Shown: piece by piece, positions 1-8,181 of the stretch
Layout of the letters: each line of letters opens with the position of its first letter
Position numbering within the stretch: position 1 is the first letter of the stretch
Origin: JBBRMW01 sp965246845
GTDB lineage: Bacteria > Chloroflexota > Anaerolineae > Aggregatilineales > UBA2796
Length of the DNA stretch: 64,000 bases
Reading direction: 5' to 3'
Assembly: GCA_965246845.1 (NCBI GenBank)
Contig: CBDFFR010000012.1
Coordinates: forward strand, 1,054,001-1,118,000
The notes under the pieces: model-generated
What the model was told of the DNA's origin: nothing
The model's input: only the letters and a program-made list of their open reading frames with translations
The model's database searches: none
Program-made: the position numbers and the translations under genes

Positions 1-1
1 C

Positions 2-145
2 CGCCGCAAGCAGAAACAGCTTCCCGGCCTTGCCGAACCGAACCCCATTGCGGATGCCGTCAACGCGATCAAGGTCGATGAACTCAGCCCGATGGAAGCG
101 ATGATGAAACTCTACGAATTACAGCGTCTCGCCCGCGACGCCTGA
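2..145 (+). CDS. mutS: DNA mismatch repair protein MutS, C-terminal end (partial)
   Basis: Open reading frame running in from the left edge, 47 residues then TGA. The visible part reads from RRKQKQLPGL to the end LYELQRLARDA. The stretch DELSPMEAMMKLYEL matches the usual extreme C-terminus of MutS, where an acidic residue is followed by an L/M-T/S-P-x-E-A-L-x-x-L-Y-x-L helix. MutS recognises mismatched bases and its C-terminus helps dimer/tetramer formation. The ATPase core lies outside the window, so the assignment rests on this short tail. The SIS gene starts 16 nt downstream and may be co-transcribed. Confidence 0.65.
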   Translation, partial: RRKQKQLPGLAEPNPIADAVNAIKVDELSPMEAMMKLYELQRLARDA

Positions 146-161
146 AAGGACATATCCCCCC

Positions 162-1199
162 ATGTATCACATTGAAAACGAAATCGCGGAGCAGCCGGAC
201 GTGATTAGCCGCCTGATTGCCGAAGGGGGCGAGAGCGCACGGCGCATCGCGGACGCGATCCGGCAGTTTGACCCGCAGTTCGTACTCGTTGCGGCGCGCG
301 GCACATCCGATAATGCCGGGCGCTATGCGCAATACCTGCTCGGCATTCACGCGCGGCTCCCGGTCGCGCTGGCTGCGCCTTCGATCCACACGCTCTACGA
401 AGCCGCGCCCAAAATGAGCCGCGCACTGGTGATTGGCATCTCGCAATCCGGGCAATCGGAAGACGTGCGGCGCGTGATTGCCGACGCGCGGCTGCAAGGG
501 GCGCTCACTGTCAGCCTGACGAATGCGCCCGACTCCCCTATCGCGAAGGCCGCCGAGTTCCATATGTCGATCAACGCGGGCGAAGAGATCAGCGTCGCTG
601 CGACCAAGAGCTATACCGCCGAATTGACCGCGATTGCATTGCTCACGGCCTCACTTACAAATTCTGACTCCATGATGAGCGACCTCCGCGCGTTGCCTAC
701 TGCTGCCGCCGAGACGCTGCGCCTTTCCGAGCCGATTGCGACATGGACCGAGCGCTACCGCTACATTGAACACTTCGCCTCGCTGGGACGCAGCTACAAT
801 TTTTGCACGGCATTCGAGATCAGCCTCAAATTGAAGGAACTGTGCTATATCACAGGGGTCGAATATAGCGAGGCCGACTTCCGGCATGGTCCGATTGCGC
901 TGGTGCAGGCAGGCTTCCCGGTGATCGTCGTCGCGCCGGAAGGCAAGACGCTGCCCGGCATGGCCGATTTGCTCAACAAGCTGGTCACGGAGCGCAAAGC
1001 GGAATGTCTGGTCATCTCCAACAACGCAGACGCGCTGGCGCAGGGGACAAAGGCGCTGCCGCTCCCGCAAACCCCGGAGTGGCTCAGTCCGATTTGCGCG
1101 GTCATCCCCGGTCAGCTTTTCGCGATGCACCTTGCGCTCGCGAAAGGCCATAGCGTCGATAAGCCGATTGGGTTGACGAAGGTGACGGTGACGGTCTAG
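162..1199 (+). CDS. SIS-domain sugar-phosphate isomerase/deaminase (GlmS C-half / NagB-II type)
   Basis: 345 residues with two SIS domains and no N-terminal glutaminase domain, so it is not a complete GlmS. SIS 1 shows ARGTSDNAG (45-53), SQSGQSED (94-101) and EEISVAATKSYTAEL (141-155). SIS 2 shows LGRSYNFCTAFEISLKLKE (208-226) and ADFRHGP (238-244). The end DKPIGLTKVTVTV resembles the GlmS isomerase tail. Proteins of this build act on amino-sugar or fructosamine phosphates, for example as glucosamine-6-phosphate deaminase (NagB-II) or aldose-ketose isomerase (AgaS/FrlB type). The sequence does not decide the exact substrate. ATG start 16 nt after the MutS-like stop, with weak AGGA-type ribosome binding. 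Cytoplasmic. Confidence 0.85.
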   Translation: MYHIENEIAEQPDVISRLIAEGGESARRIADAIRQFDPQFVLVAARGTSDNAGRYAQYLLGIHARLPVALAAPSIHTLYEAAPKMSRALVIGISQSGQSEDVRRVIADARLQGALTVSLTNAPDSPIAKAAEFHMSINAGEEISVAATKSYTAELTAIALLTASLTNSDSMMSDLRALPTAAAETLRLSEPIATWTERYRYIEHFASLGRSYNFCTAFEISLKLKELCYITGVEYSEADFRHGPIALVQAGFPVIVVAPEGKTLPGMADLLNKLVTERKAECLVISNNADALAQGTKALPLPQTPEWLSPICAVIPGQLFAMHLALAKGHSVDKPIGLTKVTVTV

Positions 1200-1387
1200 C
1201 TACCTACATCTAACCCGTTTCTGATGGTCGCATCTGCTCGCCTTTCGTAAAATTGAATATGTACCAGTCCTTGCGATGGGCGGTGTCCGTCTATCGTATC
1301 TGTCACAAATGCCCAAACAGACTTGCGCCATTGCCCGCTTTGTGCCACGCTAGTACATAGTCTCGTCCACCAGCTAAGGACGCACAG

Positions 1388-1912
1388 ATGCTCACCTTCG
1401 TTTCCGGCTGGCGGAGTCAGGATCGCGATCATGTCATCGTCGCCCATCAGGACTCCACGCGGCCCGCTGTTTACTTCATCGATGAGGCCTCACACCTCCC
1501 CGATGACTTCCCGGACGCTCCAATCATCGATCTGTATAGAAACGGATACAACCGTTTCGAGATTACGGATGACCGTATACAAATCGTTCGCCTGAACTAC
1601 GATACCGATAACGCTCTCATCATCCCGGCGGTCAGCCGCGTCTTGCAGACCGAAACCGAAGCGCAAATTGTCGTAATGTACGATGCCACCGAAAAACTGC
1701 GCCGCTTCTACCCATCACTTCGCGACTATTCTGCGCTCCTCGCTTCCGATTCGCGACTGAACGCCTCAGAGGGCGATCACGTGATCTTTACACACGGCGG
1801 TTCCTTTGTTTGGAAGGATCGCCTGTTGGAGACGCAAACCGCCGCGCTCGTCGGTGATGAAGAACTCGACATCGGCGTGGTGAACGAGGCGCTCACCGAG
1901 TTCGACTACTAG
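1388..1912 (+). CDS. hypothetical protein, 174 aa
   Basis: I do not recognise a family. ATG preceded by AAGGA at a good distance (GCTAAGGACGCACAG-ATG). The protein is acidic with many Asp/Glu and no signal peptide or membrane segment. It has alternating hydrophobic and polar stretches that suggest an alpha/beta fold, for example ALIIPAVSRVLQTETEAQIV and the end GVVNEALTEFDY. Its last 20 nt overlap the end of the convergent hydrolase gene. The 188-nt gap before it contains nothing I can identify. Confidence 0.6.
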   Translation: MLTFVSGWRSQDRDHVIVAHQDSTRPAVYFIDEASHLPDDFPDAPIIDLYRNGYNRFEITDDRIQIVRLNYDTDNALIIPAVSRVLQTETEAQIVVMYDATEKLRRFYPSLRDYSALLASDSRLNASEGDHVIFTHGGSFVWKDRLLETQTAALVGDEELDIGVVNEALTEFDY

Positions 1913-3524
1913 CCCGCCGCCACAACCATACCCCGGCGGCGAGTCCGGTTCCCACCGCCGCCGTTCCTGCGACCACAACAAGCGCCCCGGTCCGTCCGCT
2001 TTGCGCGACCGTGCCAAAAGTCAACGCGGGCATGGCCGCCATACACCCAGCATCCGGCGCGATGTCCGGCGCATCGAGAAATGATAGCGCTATCGCCTTC
2101 GGGCAATCCCCGCCATATTCCCACACAAAATGCCCCATCGTCGGGAATTCGATAAACGTGCTGCGCGTGAGCGTCTGTGCCGCGAAACGGCCATGTACAG
2201 GCGGCGAGGCCGGGTCGTAGGTCCCGCTTAGAATGAGCGCCGGGACGTCGCTCTTCACGGGCTGGTTGTCGCGTGGGTCGGCGGGGTGCGTCGGCCACTT
2301 AGCGCAGAACTGCATGAACGCGAACGGGTCCAGATCGAAGTGATAGAAGCCTTTGAAGTGCGGATCGACCGCCGCCCATGTTGCGGTAATGTGATCAAGC
2401 GTCGTGAACGGCTCGGATTCCGTACAGTGTATGCTCTGGTTCAAGCCCATGCGATAGTAGATCGGTTCCGCGATGGGCGCTTCCAGCAGGCCGGATAGCT
2501 CCCCGGTGTTGCCGTTCGCGACATCGACGATCAGCTTTGGCAGTATCGGGAAGCGGTACGCCTCATACATCAAGCGGTAGAGTAGCCCGACAAAACCCTC
2601 GCTATTCAGCCTGCCGGATGTAACGGAACCCGTCAGCGGGTTCTTCACGGCGAGCTGAACAGGCGTTTGCCGGAGCCGATCCGTCGCGCGGATGAACGCC
2701 CCCTTGAGGCTCCCGCCTGCCATCTCGCGGCATTGCGCTTGTGCATCGCACGCGGCAAAAAACGTCTCGAACGTCGCCGCCGCATTCTTCGCAAGGTCAG
2801 CATAATAATCCACGCCCGGCGGCATGAACACCGAGTCAAGGATAGCGGCGCGCACGCTCGTCGGGAAGTCGCGCAGCAGATAGAGAGCGGCGCGCGTCCC
2901 CGCCGACCACGCGAAGAGGTTCACCTGCGCATAGCCGAGTGCCTTTCGCAGATCATCCACATCGGCGGCGATGTCCGTGTTCGTGTAGTGCGTCAGGTCC
3001 GCGCCGTTCGTCGTCAGGCGCAGCGCACATTGCAGCGCGCGGTCAGCGTGGTAGCTGGCGGCTTGCTCGAAAGTGCGCTCACGCAGCAGCGTTTCGACTG
3101 GAAGATCGCTCAATTCCGGGCAATCGAGCGACGGCTCGGAAAGCCCCGCGCCACGCTGATCCAGCACGATTACATCACGGGCTTGCCGAAACGGTGAGAA
3201 CGGCCACCAGCGCACCCGCCCGATGACGCTCATGCCCGGACCACCGTGCAGATAAATCACCGGGTCCGGCTGCGCGTTCGGACCGCGCGCCTTGCCGACT
3301 GCGAAGGCGATTTTGATCAGACGCCCGCCCGGTTTGGCGCGATTTTCCGGCACGATCAGGAAGCCGCAGCGCACATTCGCATCCGGTGGAAATTCGACGG
3401 CGCACGGTGTATCTTCGATACGCGGTGCATAGGGCAGCGGCGTCGTGGTGATCTGCGCGGCAGAGGGACGCGGCGCGGAACCGAACAGAAGGATGCAGAC
3501 GATACAGCATGTGAGAAAGCGCAT
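1893..3524 (-). CDS. secreted alpha/beta hydrolase, tripeptidyl-aminopeptidase (TAP) type
   Basis: 543 residues. A signal peptide is seen at 1-23 (hydrophobic CCIVCILLFGSA then SAAQ). The alpha/beta-hydrolase order is complete: oxyanion motif HGGPG (93-97), DQRGAGLSEP (122-131), nucleophile in AWSAG (Ser207), acid in SGTYDP (Asp437) and His465 in PTMGHFVWE. The nucleophile elbow has Ala where G-x-S-x-G is usual. The C-terminal TAP-like half is present (EPFTTLD, then the Asp/His segment). After it come a hydrophobic segment of about 20 residues (513-533) and WRRASSRTR, so the protein is probably anchored to the outside of the membrane by its C-terminus. By family it would release N-terminal peptides or amino acids, or hydrolyse related esters or amides. 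Confidence 0.85.
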   Translation of the reverse strand: MRFLTCCIVCILLFGSAPRPSAAQITTTPLPYAPRIEDTPCAVEFPPDANVRCGFLIVPENRAKPGGRLIKIAFAVGKARGPNAQPDPVIYLHGGPGMSVIGRVRWWPFSPFRQARDVIVLDQRGAGLSEPSLDCPELSDLPVETLLRERTFEQAASYHADRALQCALRLTTNGADLTHYTNTDIAADVDDLRKALGYAQVNLFAWSAGTRAALYLLRDFPTSVRAAILDSVFMPPGVDYYADLAKNAAATFETFFAACDAQAQCREMAGGSLKGAFIRATDRLRQTPVQLAVKNPLTGSVTSGRLNSEGFVGLLYRLMYEAYRFPILPKLIVDVANGNTGELSGLLEAPIAEPIYYRMGLNQSIHCTESEPFTTLDHITATWAAVDPHFKGFYHFDLDPFAFMQFCAKWPTHPADPRDNQPVKSDVPALILSGTYDPASPPVHGRFAAQTLTRSTFIEFPTMGHFVWEYGGDCPKAIALSFLDAPDIAPDAGCMAAMPALTFGTVAQSGRTGALVVVAGTAAVGTGLAAGVWLWRRASSRTR

Positions 3525-3588
3525 AGAGCGTGTTTTGCCGGATTTGGATGCGTGTATGATTTACCCGTAACGAAGGATAGCGTCATTC

Positions 3589-4284
3589 ATGCCAAATCGA
3601 AAACTTCTGGTTCTTCTCATCATATTCGTGCTGACCGCGTGTAGTAGTGCCGCGCCGACCCCGACCATTCTCCCACCAACGACTGCAAGTTCAGCGACGC
3701 AGGTTGTCGCGCAGAACATATCATCCGATTACAAGGGCATTCCGCAGAGCGTCACGCCGGAAGGCTATCTCGTGCTGGGCAGCGCGCAAACAAGCCTGAT
3801 CGATTACTCCGATTTCATGTGTTCGACCTGTTACAACTTCGTGACTTCGACCGAGCCGATCCTGATCGAGAACTACATCCGGTCTGGTAAAGTGCGGCTT
3901 GTTTTCCGCCCGATCCTCGACTTCGGCGAACGCAGCACGCGCGCCAGCGAAGCGGCACTTTGCGCGGCACGCGCGGGGCAGGGCTGGCAGATGCACGATC
4001 TGCTCTATGAGAAGCAGGCAGAACTTGGGAATACGGGCGAAGACAAGCTGGGCGACCTGATGCTCACCTATGGGAAAACACTAGGCGGCATGGATCAAGC
4101 CAAATTCGCGACGTGCATCCAGAATCGCGATGCGCTCAAAGCGGTACAGGACGCCGACGCCGACCGCCGCAAGAACAATATTGTCGCGCGTCCGTCGTTC
4201 GAGATCAGCGGGCAACGGTTCAGCGGCGCGCAGCCAATAGAGACATTCGCGGCGTATATCGATGCTGCACTCAAGCAGCCGTAA
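3589..4284 (+). CDS. DsbA-like thioredoxin-fold lipoprotein
   Basis: 231 residues. Lipoprotein signal with lipobox LTAC (lipidated Cys18), followed by a Thr/Pro/Ser-rich linker (19-45). The thioredoxin fold starts near 60 and carries the redox motif C78-S-T-C81 in DFMCSTCYNF, typical of the DsbA/Thioredoxin_4 group. The rest (VRLVFRPILDFGERSTRASEAALCAARAG split by helices, then RPSFEISGQRF with the cis-Pro region) fits the family. Likely role: extracytoplasmic thiol oxidation or isomerisation at the outer face of the membrane. It faces the convergent msrB gene 9 nt away, which is also a thiol/oxidation function. Confidence 0.85.
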   Translation: MPNRKLLVLLIIFVLTACSSAAPTPTILPPTTASSATQVVAQNISSDYKGIPQSVTPEGYLVLGSAQTSLIDYSDFMCSTCYNFVTSTEPILIENYIRSGKVRLVFRPILDFGERSTRASEAALCAARAGQGWQMHDLLYEKQAELGNTGEDKLGDLMLTYGKTLGGMDQAKFATCIQNRDALKAVQDADADRRKNNIVARPSFEISGQRFSGAQPIETFAAYIDAALKQP

Positions 4285-4293
4285 AGAGCCGTC

Positions 4294-4704
4294 CTATTCT
4301 GCGTCTCCGTCAGCCTTGAAAGACAGGGCTGCCGAATTGATGCAATAGCGCTGACCTGTTTTATCCTGCGGACCATCATCGAAGACATGGCCCAGATGCG
4401 AACCGCAGCGGCTGCACACAACCTCGACGCGCTTCATGCCGTGACTGTAATCGGTTTTGAGTTCGGCGTTGCCCTGCTCGATTACATCCCAGAAACTCGG
4501 CCAGCCCGTACCCGACTCGAATTTGGTTTTCGACGAAAAAAGCGGCTGCCCGCAGGCAACGCAGTTGTACGTTCCTTCTGCTTTGTTGTGGACGTATTCC
4601 CCGGTGAAGGGACGCTCAGTAGCCTGCTTGCGGGTTACGGCGTATTGTTCCGGCGTCAATTGTTCCCGCCACTCTGCATCTGTTTTGATGACTTTATTGG
4701 TCAA
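4294..4704 (-). CDS. msrB: peptide-methionine (R)-S-oxide reductase MsrB
   Basis: 136 residues, full length for MsrB. The zinc-site cysteines sit in two CxxC pairs (C48/C51 and C97/C100). GWPSF (67-71) and the catalytic motif RYCINSAAL with Cys121 are present. The enzyme reduces the R epimer of methionine sulfoxide in proteins, using thioredoxin. There is no signal peptide, so it is cytoplasmic. ATG start with AGGAGAAA-type ribosome binding upstream. Confidence 0.97.
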   Translation of the reverse strand: MTNKVIKTDAEWREQLTPEQYAVTRKQATERPFTGEYVHNKAEGTYNCVACGQPLFSSKTKFESGTGWPSFWDVIEQGNAELKTDYSHGMKRVEVVCSRCGSHLGHVFDDGPQDKTGQRYCINSAALSFKADGDAE

Positions 4705-4808
4705 GATACGTTTCTCCTCGATTATTCGTCAAGTGCCAATATGACTTCATTGCATAGAGTATCGTGCAAAGTGAAGTGTCAAGCCAGCGTAGCGCGCGTT
4801 TGACGCGC

Positions 4809-5366
4809 TCACATCTCCTGAATCAGTCGGTTTTCGTGCTGTGACAACACAAACAGGTCTGGTAGCCCGATTTGTTTCCAGAAGGGAAACGGCTCAATAC
4901 CGAGGCGGTCCGCGAGGTAGAGCGTCAGCACCGTTCCATGCGTCGCGACTACAAGCGTGTCATCGGGATAGGTCACAAGCAGCGCGTCGATAGTGGCATT
5001 GAAGCGCGAGAGCGCAGCATTTGCTGTCTCATCCCCAAAAATGAGCGAATCAGGATTGGCGAAGAATGCCTGTAACTGCGCATCGCGATGTGCTGCGCCG
5101 TGCCATGCGACATCGCTGCGGACGTGTTCATGCAGACCATCGAAGGCACTCACCGGGATAGCGAGGCTCTCCGCGATGATCGCTCCGGTTTGCGCAGCTT
5201 TCGGCTCACGGCTGGTGATAATGCGCGTCGGTTGCCACACTCGGACCTGCTCCGCAAGCGGAATGCACGCCGCGCGCCCGGCTTCTGATAGATTCCATTG
5301 ATGCGGCAGTTCGGAGTCGATAATCTCCGGTGCGGCGTGCCGGATGAAGAGCAGCGGGGGAGCCAC
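4809..5366 (-). CDS. histidine phosphatase family protein
   Basis: 185 residues with the branch-1 histidine phosphatase signature near the N-terminus: FIRHAAPEI, Arg9 and His10, where Ala replaces the usual Gly of RHG. The second catalytic His lies in VVATHGTVL in the C-terminal half. Substrate unknown. Members include cofactor-dependent mutases, SixA and sugar or nucleotide phosphatases. It is the last gene of the minus-strand operon begun by the sigma factor, 3 nt after the membrane-protein stop codon. Confidence 0.8.
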   Translation of the reverse strand: MAPPLLFIRHAAPEIIDSELPHQWNLSEAGRAACIPLAEQVRVWQPTRIITSREPKAAQTGAIIAESLAIPVSAFDGLHEHVRSDVAWHGAAHRDAQLQAFFANPDSLIFGDETANAALSRFNATIDALLVTYPDDTLVVATHGTVLTLYLADRLGIEPFPFWKQIGLPDLFVLSQHENRLIQEM

Positions 5367-5369
5367 AGT

Positions 5370-5912
5370 TCAAATGATGGGTTGGATACGCGCAGGTGGA
5401 TAGCCGCGCAGACCGCCGCGCGTCAGCACCAGTGAGCCAAGCCCAACCGCAGCCAGCAGCACCGAAGCGAGGCTCACGAGGCCACCGATGCAGGGCATCC
5501 ACGCGAGCAGCCGCCACGCCACACTGAGCGCGAATGCGCCGACGACTGTTGAGATCACAGGCGCAGCGTATAGATGAATACGCGCGAGCAGGACACGACC
5601 CGCAATATCCGCGATGACCACCCAGCCGAGAAAAAGTGCAACGCCAATCGCGATCCCGAAGACAAGCACGACCGGGAGCAGAATCAGAGGGATGATGAAG
5701 ACGAGCGAAATCTGATACAACCACGTAATCACGATGCACGCGCCAAGCGTCAACGCGCCCATTACTCCCGCGTTGAGGGGAGTTGTCGTGACGCAATCAC
5801 GGGCGCGCTTCAAGCGTGTCGGCGCGAGGATTGCAACCAGCCCCGCCAGCGCTGCCGCCAGAAACGGGACGAATACACCGCCGTAAAAGACTCCGATAAG
5901 CGCGTCGAACAT
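5370..5912 (-). CDS. polytopic membrane protein, 180 aa
   Basis: Four to five hydrophobic segments: near 12-28 (GVFVPFLAAALAGLVAIL), 47-85 (GVMGALTLGACIVITWLY, then a Leu/Ile/Val stretch), 88-105, 117-135 and 140-160. There is no recognisable catalytic motif. It follows the anti-sigma gene by 3 nt and precedes the phosphatase, so it belongs to the sigma operon. Such membrane partners are common next to ECF sigma/anti-sigma pairs. Its role here is unknown, perhaps an envelope protein of the regulon. Confidence 0.65.
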   Translation of the reverse strand: MFDALIGVFYGGVFVPFLAAALAGLVAILAPTRLKRARDCVTTTPLNAGVMGALTLGACIVITWLYQISLVFIIPLILLPVVLVFGIAIGVALFLGWVVIADIAGRVLLARIHLYAAPVISTVVGAFALSVAWRLLAWMPCIGGLVSLASVLLAAVGLGSLVLTRGGLRGYPPARIQPII

Positions 5913-5915
5913 CCG

Positions 5916-6491
5916 CTACCCCGCAATCCGTACCGGGATGCGATACGTGACTTGTTCACCGGGCGTGGTAAACGTACGAACCGCCCATAGCCAGCCGAGG
6001 ATGACAGGGATGATGGCGAGCGTCAACGCCAGTGTAAGCGGATTGCTCGCGTAGGTCGCGCTGACCTGCTGCAAAAGCAACCCGGCGAGGTCCACCAGCG
6101 CCGCGATGCCAATCTGCACGCGCGCAGCAAGCAGGCCGAGCGCCGCACCATTCGTGATGACCCACCACAGCCCGATCAGCGCGATCCCCAACAGCGGAAT
6201 CGCAGTGAAGGCTGTGATCAGCAGGCCGAGCGCCATGCCCAGACCAAGCCGCTTGTCCATCTGTGGTCGGCTGCCCGCCGCGAGTGCGAGCATCATGCGC
6301 TCCGCGAAGCCGTGCGGCGCGTCGATTTTCGGGGCAGTACGCAGCATCCGGTCGGCGCGCTTCATGCGCTCCCAAAGCTGCGCGTCTTCGGGCGTGCGGT
6401 CGAGGTGTTCATCGAGCGCGACCTGTTCCTGCTCGTCGAGTAGGCGATCAATCGCGAGGTTCATTGCCGCTTTCTTGCGTTGTGTGGTCAT
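5916..6491 (-). CDS. anti-sigma factor-like membrane protein
   Basis: 191 residues. The cytoplasmic N-terminal part (1-80) looks like an anti-sigma domain: RLLDEQEQVALDEHLDRTPE, then ERMKRADRML. Three hydrophobic segments follow (about 83-110, 113-140, 150-172). The HxxxCxxC zinc motif of ZAS anti-sigma factors is missing: His29 is there but the region has no cysteine. Its ATG overlaps the sigma-factor stop by 4 nt (ATGA), which implies translational coupling. By position and build it should hold the ECF sigma factor at the membrane until a signal arrives. Confidence 0.75.
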   Translation of the reverse strand: MTTQRKKAAMNLAIDRLLDEQEQVALDEHLDRTPEDAQLWERMKRADRMLRTAPKIDAPHGFAERMMLALAAGSRPQMDKRLGLGMALGLLITAFTAIPLLGIALIGLWWVITNGAALGLLAARVQIGIAALVDLAGLLLQQVSATYASNPLTLALTLAIIPVILGWLWAVRTFTTPGEQVTYRIPVRIAG

Positions 6492-7075
6492 TTCGCACCT
6501 TCAAGCGCGAGCCGCAGGGTCGCGCCGCTCTTCGACGTAGTGATTTGCTCTGCGAGGACCTGCCGGGCGCGGAACAGCCGACTTTTGATCGCGCTTTCGG
6601 TCGTATCCAGCATATCCGCAATTTCGGCATAGGACATATCGTACCAGTAACGCAGGATAACCGCCGCACGGTACTCCGGTGTGAGTTCCGCAAGCATGGT
6701 TTGTATCGTCTGGTTGCGCTCGCTGGTGATTACCGCTTCTTCCGGCTCTTCGGCATCGCTGATCAACGAGGGATGTGGCGGCAAGCCTTCATCGAGACTG
6801 AGCCAGGTCAGGCGACGTTTGCGCAGGCGGTCGATGCAGTGGTTGGATGCAATCGAGAGCAGCCAGGTACGGAACGAACGCGCGCCATCATAGCGCGTGA
6901 GGTGGGCATAGGCGCGCAAGAAGGCTTCCTGTGCTGCATCTTCGGCTTCGGTTCGTTCGCCGAGCATTCGATAGCACAGATTGTACACGGCGTTCTGATG
7001 CAACCGGAGCAAGTCTCCGAAGGCGGTTTCGTCCCCGGCCAGTGCCTGCGCTATAAGTGCCTGTTCGATCTCCAC
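6488..7075 (-). CDS. ECF-type RNA polymerase sigma factor
   Basis: 195 residues. Sigma region 2 spans about 22-88 (NAVYNLCYRMLGERTEAEDA, TWLLSIASNHCIDRLRKRR). Region 4 spans about 129-173 (LTPEYRAAVILRYWYDMSYA, then the recognition helix TTESAIKSRLFRAR). There is no region 3, as expected for sigma-W/RpoE-like ECF factors. The start is GTG, with AAGGGGG 4 nt before it. It heads an operon of sigma, anti-sigma, membrane protein and phosphatase. ECF operons are often autoregulated, but I cannot identify a matching promoter with confidence in the AT-rich stretch at 7080-7160. Confidence 0.92.
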   Translation of the reverse strand: MEIEQALIAQALAGDETAFGDLLRLHQNAVYNLCYRMLGERTEAEDAAQEAFLRAYAHLTRYDGARSFRTWLLSIASNHCIDRLRKRRLTWLSLDEGLPPHPSLISDAEEPEEAVITSERNQTIQTMLAELTPEYRAAVILRYWYDMSYAEIADMLDTTESAIKSRLFRARQVLAEQITTSKSGATLRLALEGAK

Positions 7076-7277
7076 AACGCCCCCTTATGAGGATTCGTGC
7101 CTCAATTGTACTATACGGCGGAAGTTTCGGAGAGTTGCGCTTGTATTCTGATATACTTTGGATTGAGCAAACGCGGATACATCAACTGCGCGCCTCATAG
7201 CCCGTTTTGGGATGAGTTTTGTCCGAACCAGAGTGCAGAACAATCAAGATGTTGACGTGCCATCTGATCGCGTGATT

Positions 7278-7295
7278 GTGGTTCAATTGAACCAC
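7278..7295. promoter_or_regulatory. perfect 18-bp palindrome, candidate operator
   Basis: GTGGTTCAATTGAACCAC is a perfect inverted repeat with no spacer. It lies between the sigma-factor gene and an IS remnant, in the 244-nt gap 7076-7319. Its TGGT...ACCA ends resemble GntR- or LacI-family operators. No intact gene starts next to it on the right, so it may be a leftover of the decayed sugar genes at 7.3-9.5 kb. Confidence 0.45.
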
Positions 7296-7319
7296 GCTGC
7301 TGCCACGTTTCATTTTACA

Positions 7320-7732
7320 TCACAACCGTAATTCCTGGTTGAAGCAGGCGAGGGCGAGGAGTGCAGCGTGAACTTTCAGCAGAAAGCCGTCGAGGGTGCG
7401 CGCGCGTAGATGCTGGATTCGCATACTTTCAAGCTGAGTGGTGAGCGTTTCAATGGTGTGCCGATGGGTGCGGATGAAGCGTCATCAGCGGGTGTGTTGG
7501 GACCATGTTCTCGCGCCGGGCAACGACAAGGCGGACGCCGAAGTCGGCCAGGACACGCGCTTCGAGGGGACCGGAGATGTACCCTTTATCACCAGCGACC
7601 AGCGCACTGGAGGGCAGGCAAGCGGTCAGGTCATGGACAGCGTGCAAATCGTGAAAGCTGGCGGGCAAGACCTGAAAAGCGACCGGGCTACCGCTGCTTG
7701 AGCAGACCAAATGCAGCCGATAGCCATATCAA
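7320..7732 (-). pseudogene. IS982-like transposase remnant (5' truncated, frameshifted)
   Basis: On the minus strand one frame reads YGYRLHLVCSSSGSPVAFQ, then LPASFHDLHAVHDL and VAGDKGYISGPLEA, which is the middle of a DDE transposase. After a frameshift near 7475-7500 a second frame gives RTHRHTIETLTTQLESMRIQ, then HLRARTLDGFLLKVHAAL up to a TGA at 7320-7322. This includes the usual IETxxxQL and RARTxxGF end of IS982-type transposases. The N-terminal third and both terminal repeats are missing, and the upstream edge is fused to an unrelated gene fragment. Inactive. Confidence 0.75.
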
Positions 7733-8130
7733 TCGCCCGCGAATGAGAAAGCCTTGCGCGTCAGCAGATCGAAGCGACTCCCGTGTGTATACGCATCGCG
7801 CCAGATGAAGAGACTTCGTGGAGCGTACCCAGCGCGTTAATCTCCAGTTCGTAGTACGCATCCCCACCATCGATGAACACCTCGACATCGCTCTCCTGAA
7901 AAATAATCGAGTCACGCTCCGTCAGGTGGGCTTCCGCGCGGATCGTCGATCCAATAGCCGACATACAGGTAGTCGTCGTCACATAACGTCGCGACCCGCG
8001 TATCGTAAAGCCCCGACTCATCCGTGACCATATCCACGAAGCGCGACGATTTCGGCGCGCGTCTCCACATTTCAGCGGTGAGCAACCCATCAAGTGGGCA
8101 AGATATGTGCGGTGGTCGGTCAACCGGGCA
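7733..8130 (-). pseudogene. broken CBM9-like carbohydrate-binding protein gene
   Basis: Three minus-strand frames together rebuild a family-9-like carbohydrate-binding domain: FVDMVTDESGLYDTRVATLC then DDDYLYVGYWI (frame 1, stop after PPDGA), AEAHLTERDSIIFQESDVEV then FIDGGDAYYELEINALGTLH (frame 2), and FIWRDAYTHGSRFDLLTRKA then FSFAGD (frame 3). At least two frameshifts separate them. The reading frame then runs straight into the IS982-like remnant at about 7732, so only the first part of the gene survives. Family members bind sugars or occur on secreted glycosidases. Recognition is from memory of the VEVFIDGG...YYEFEINALGT pattern. Confidence 0.6.
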
Positions 8131-8181
8131 GACCTTATGTCGAGTTGTATTATGTGTTAATCCCTTGTGCGCGGCAATTTT

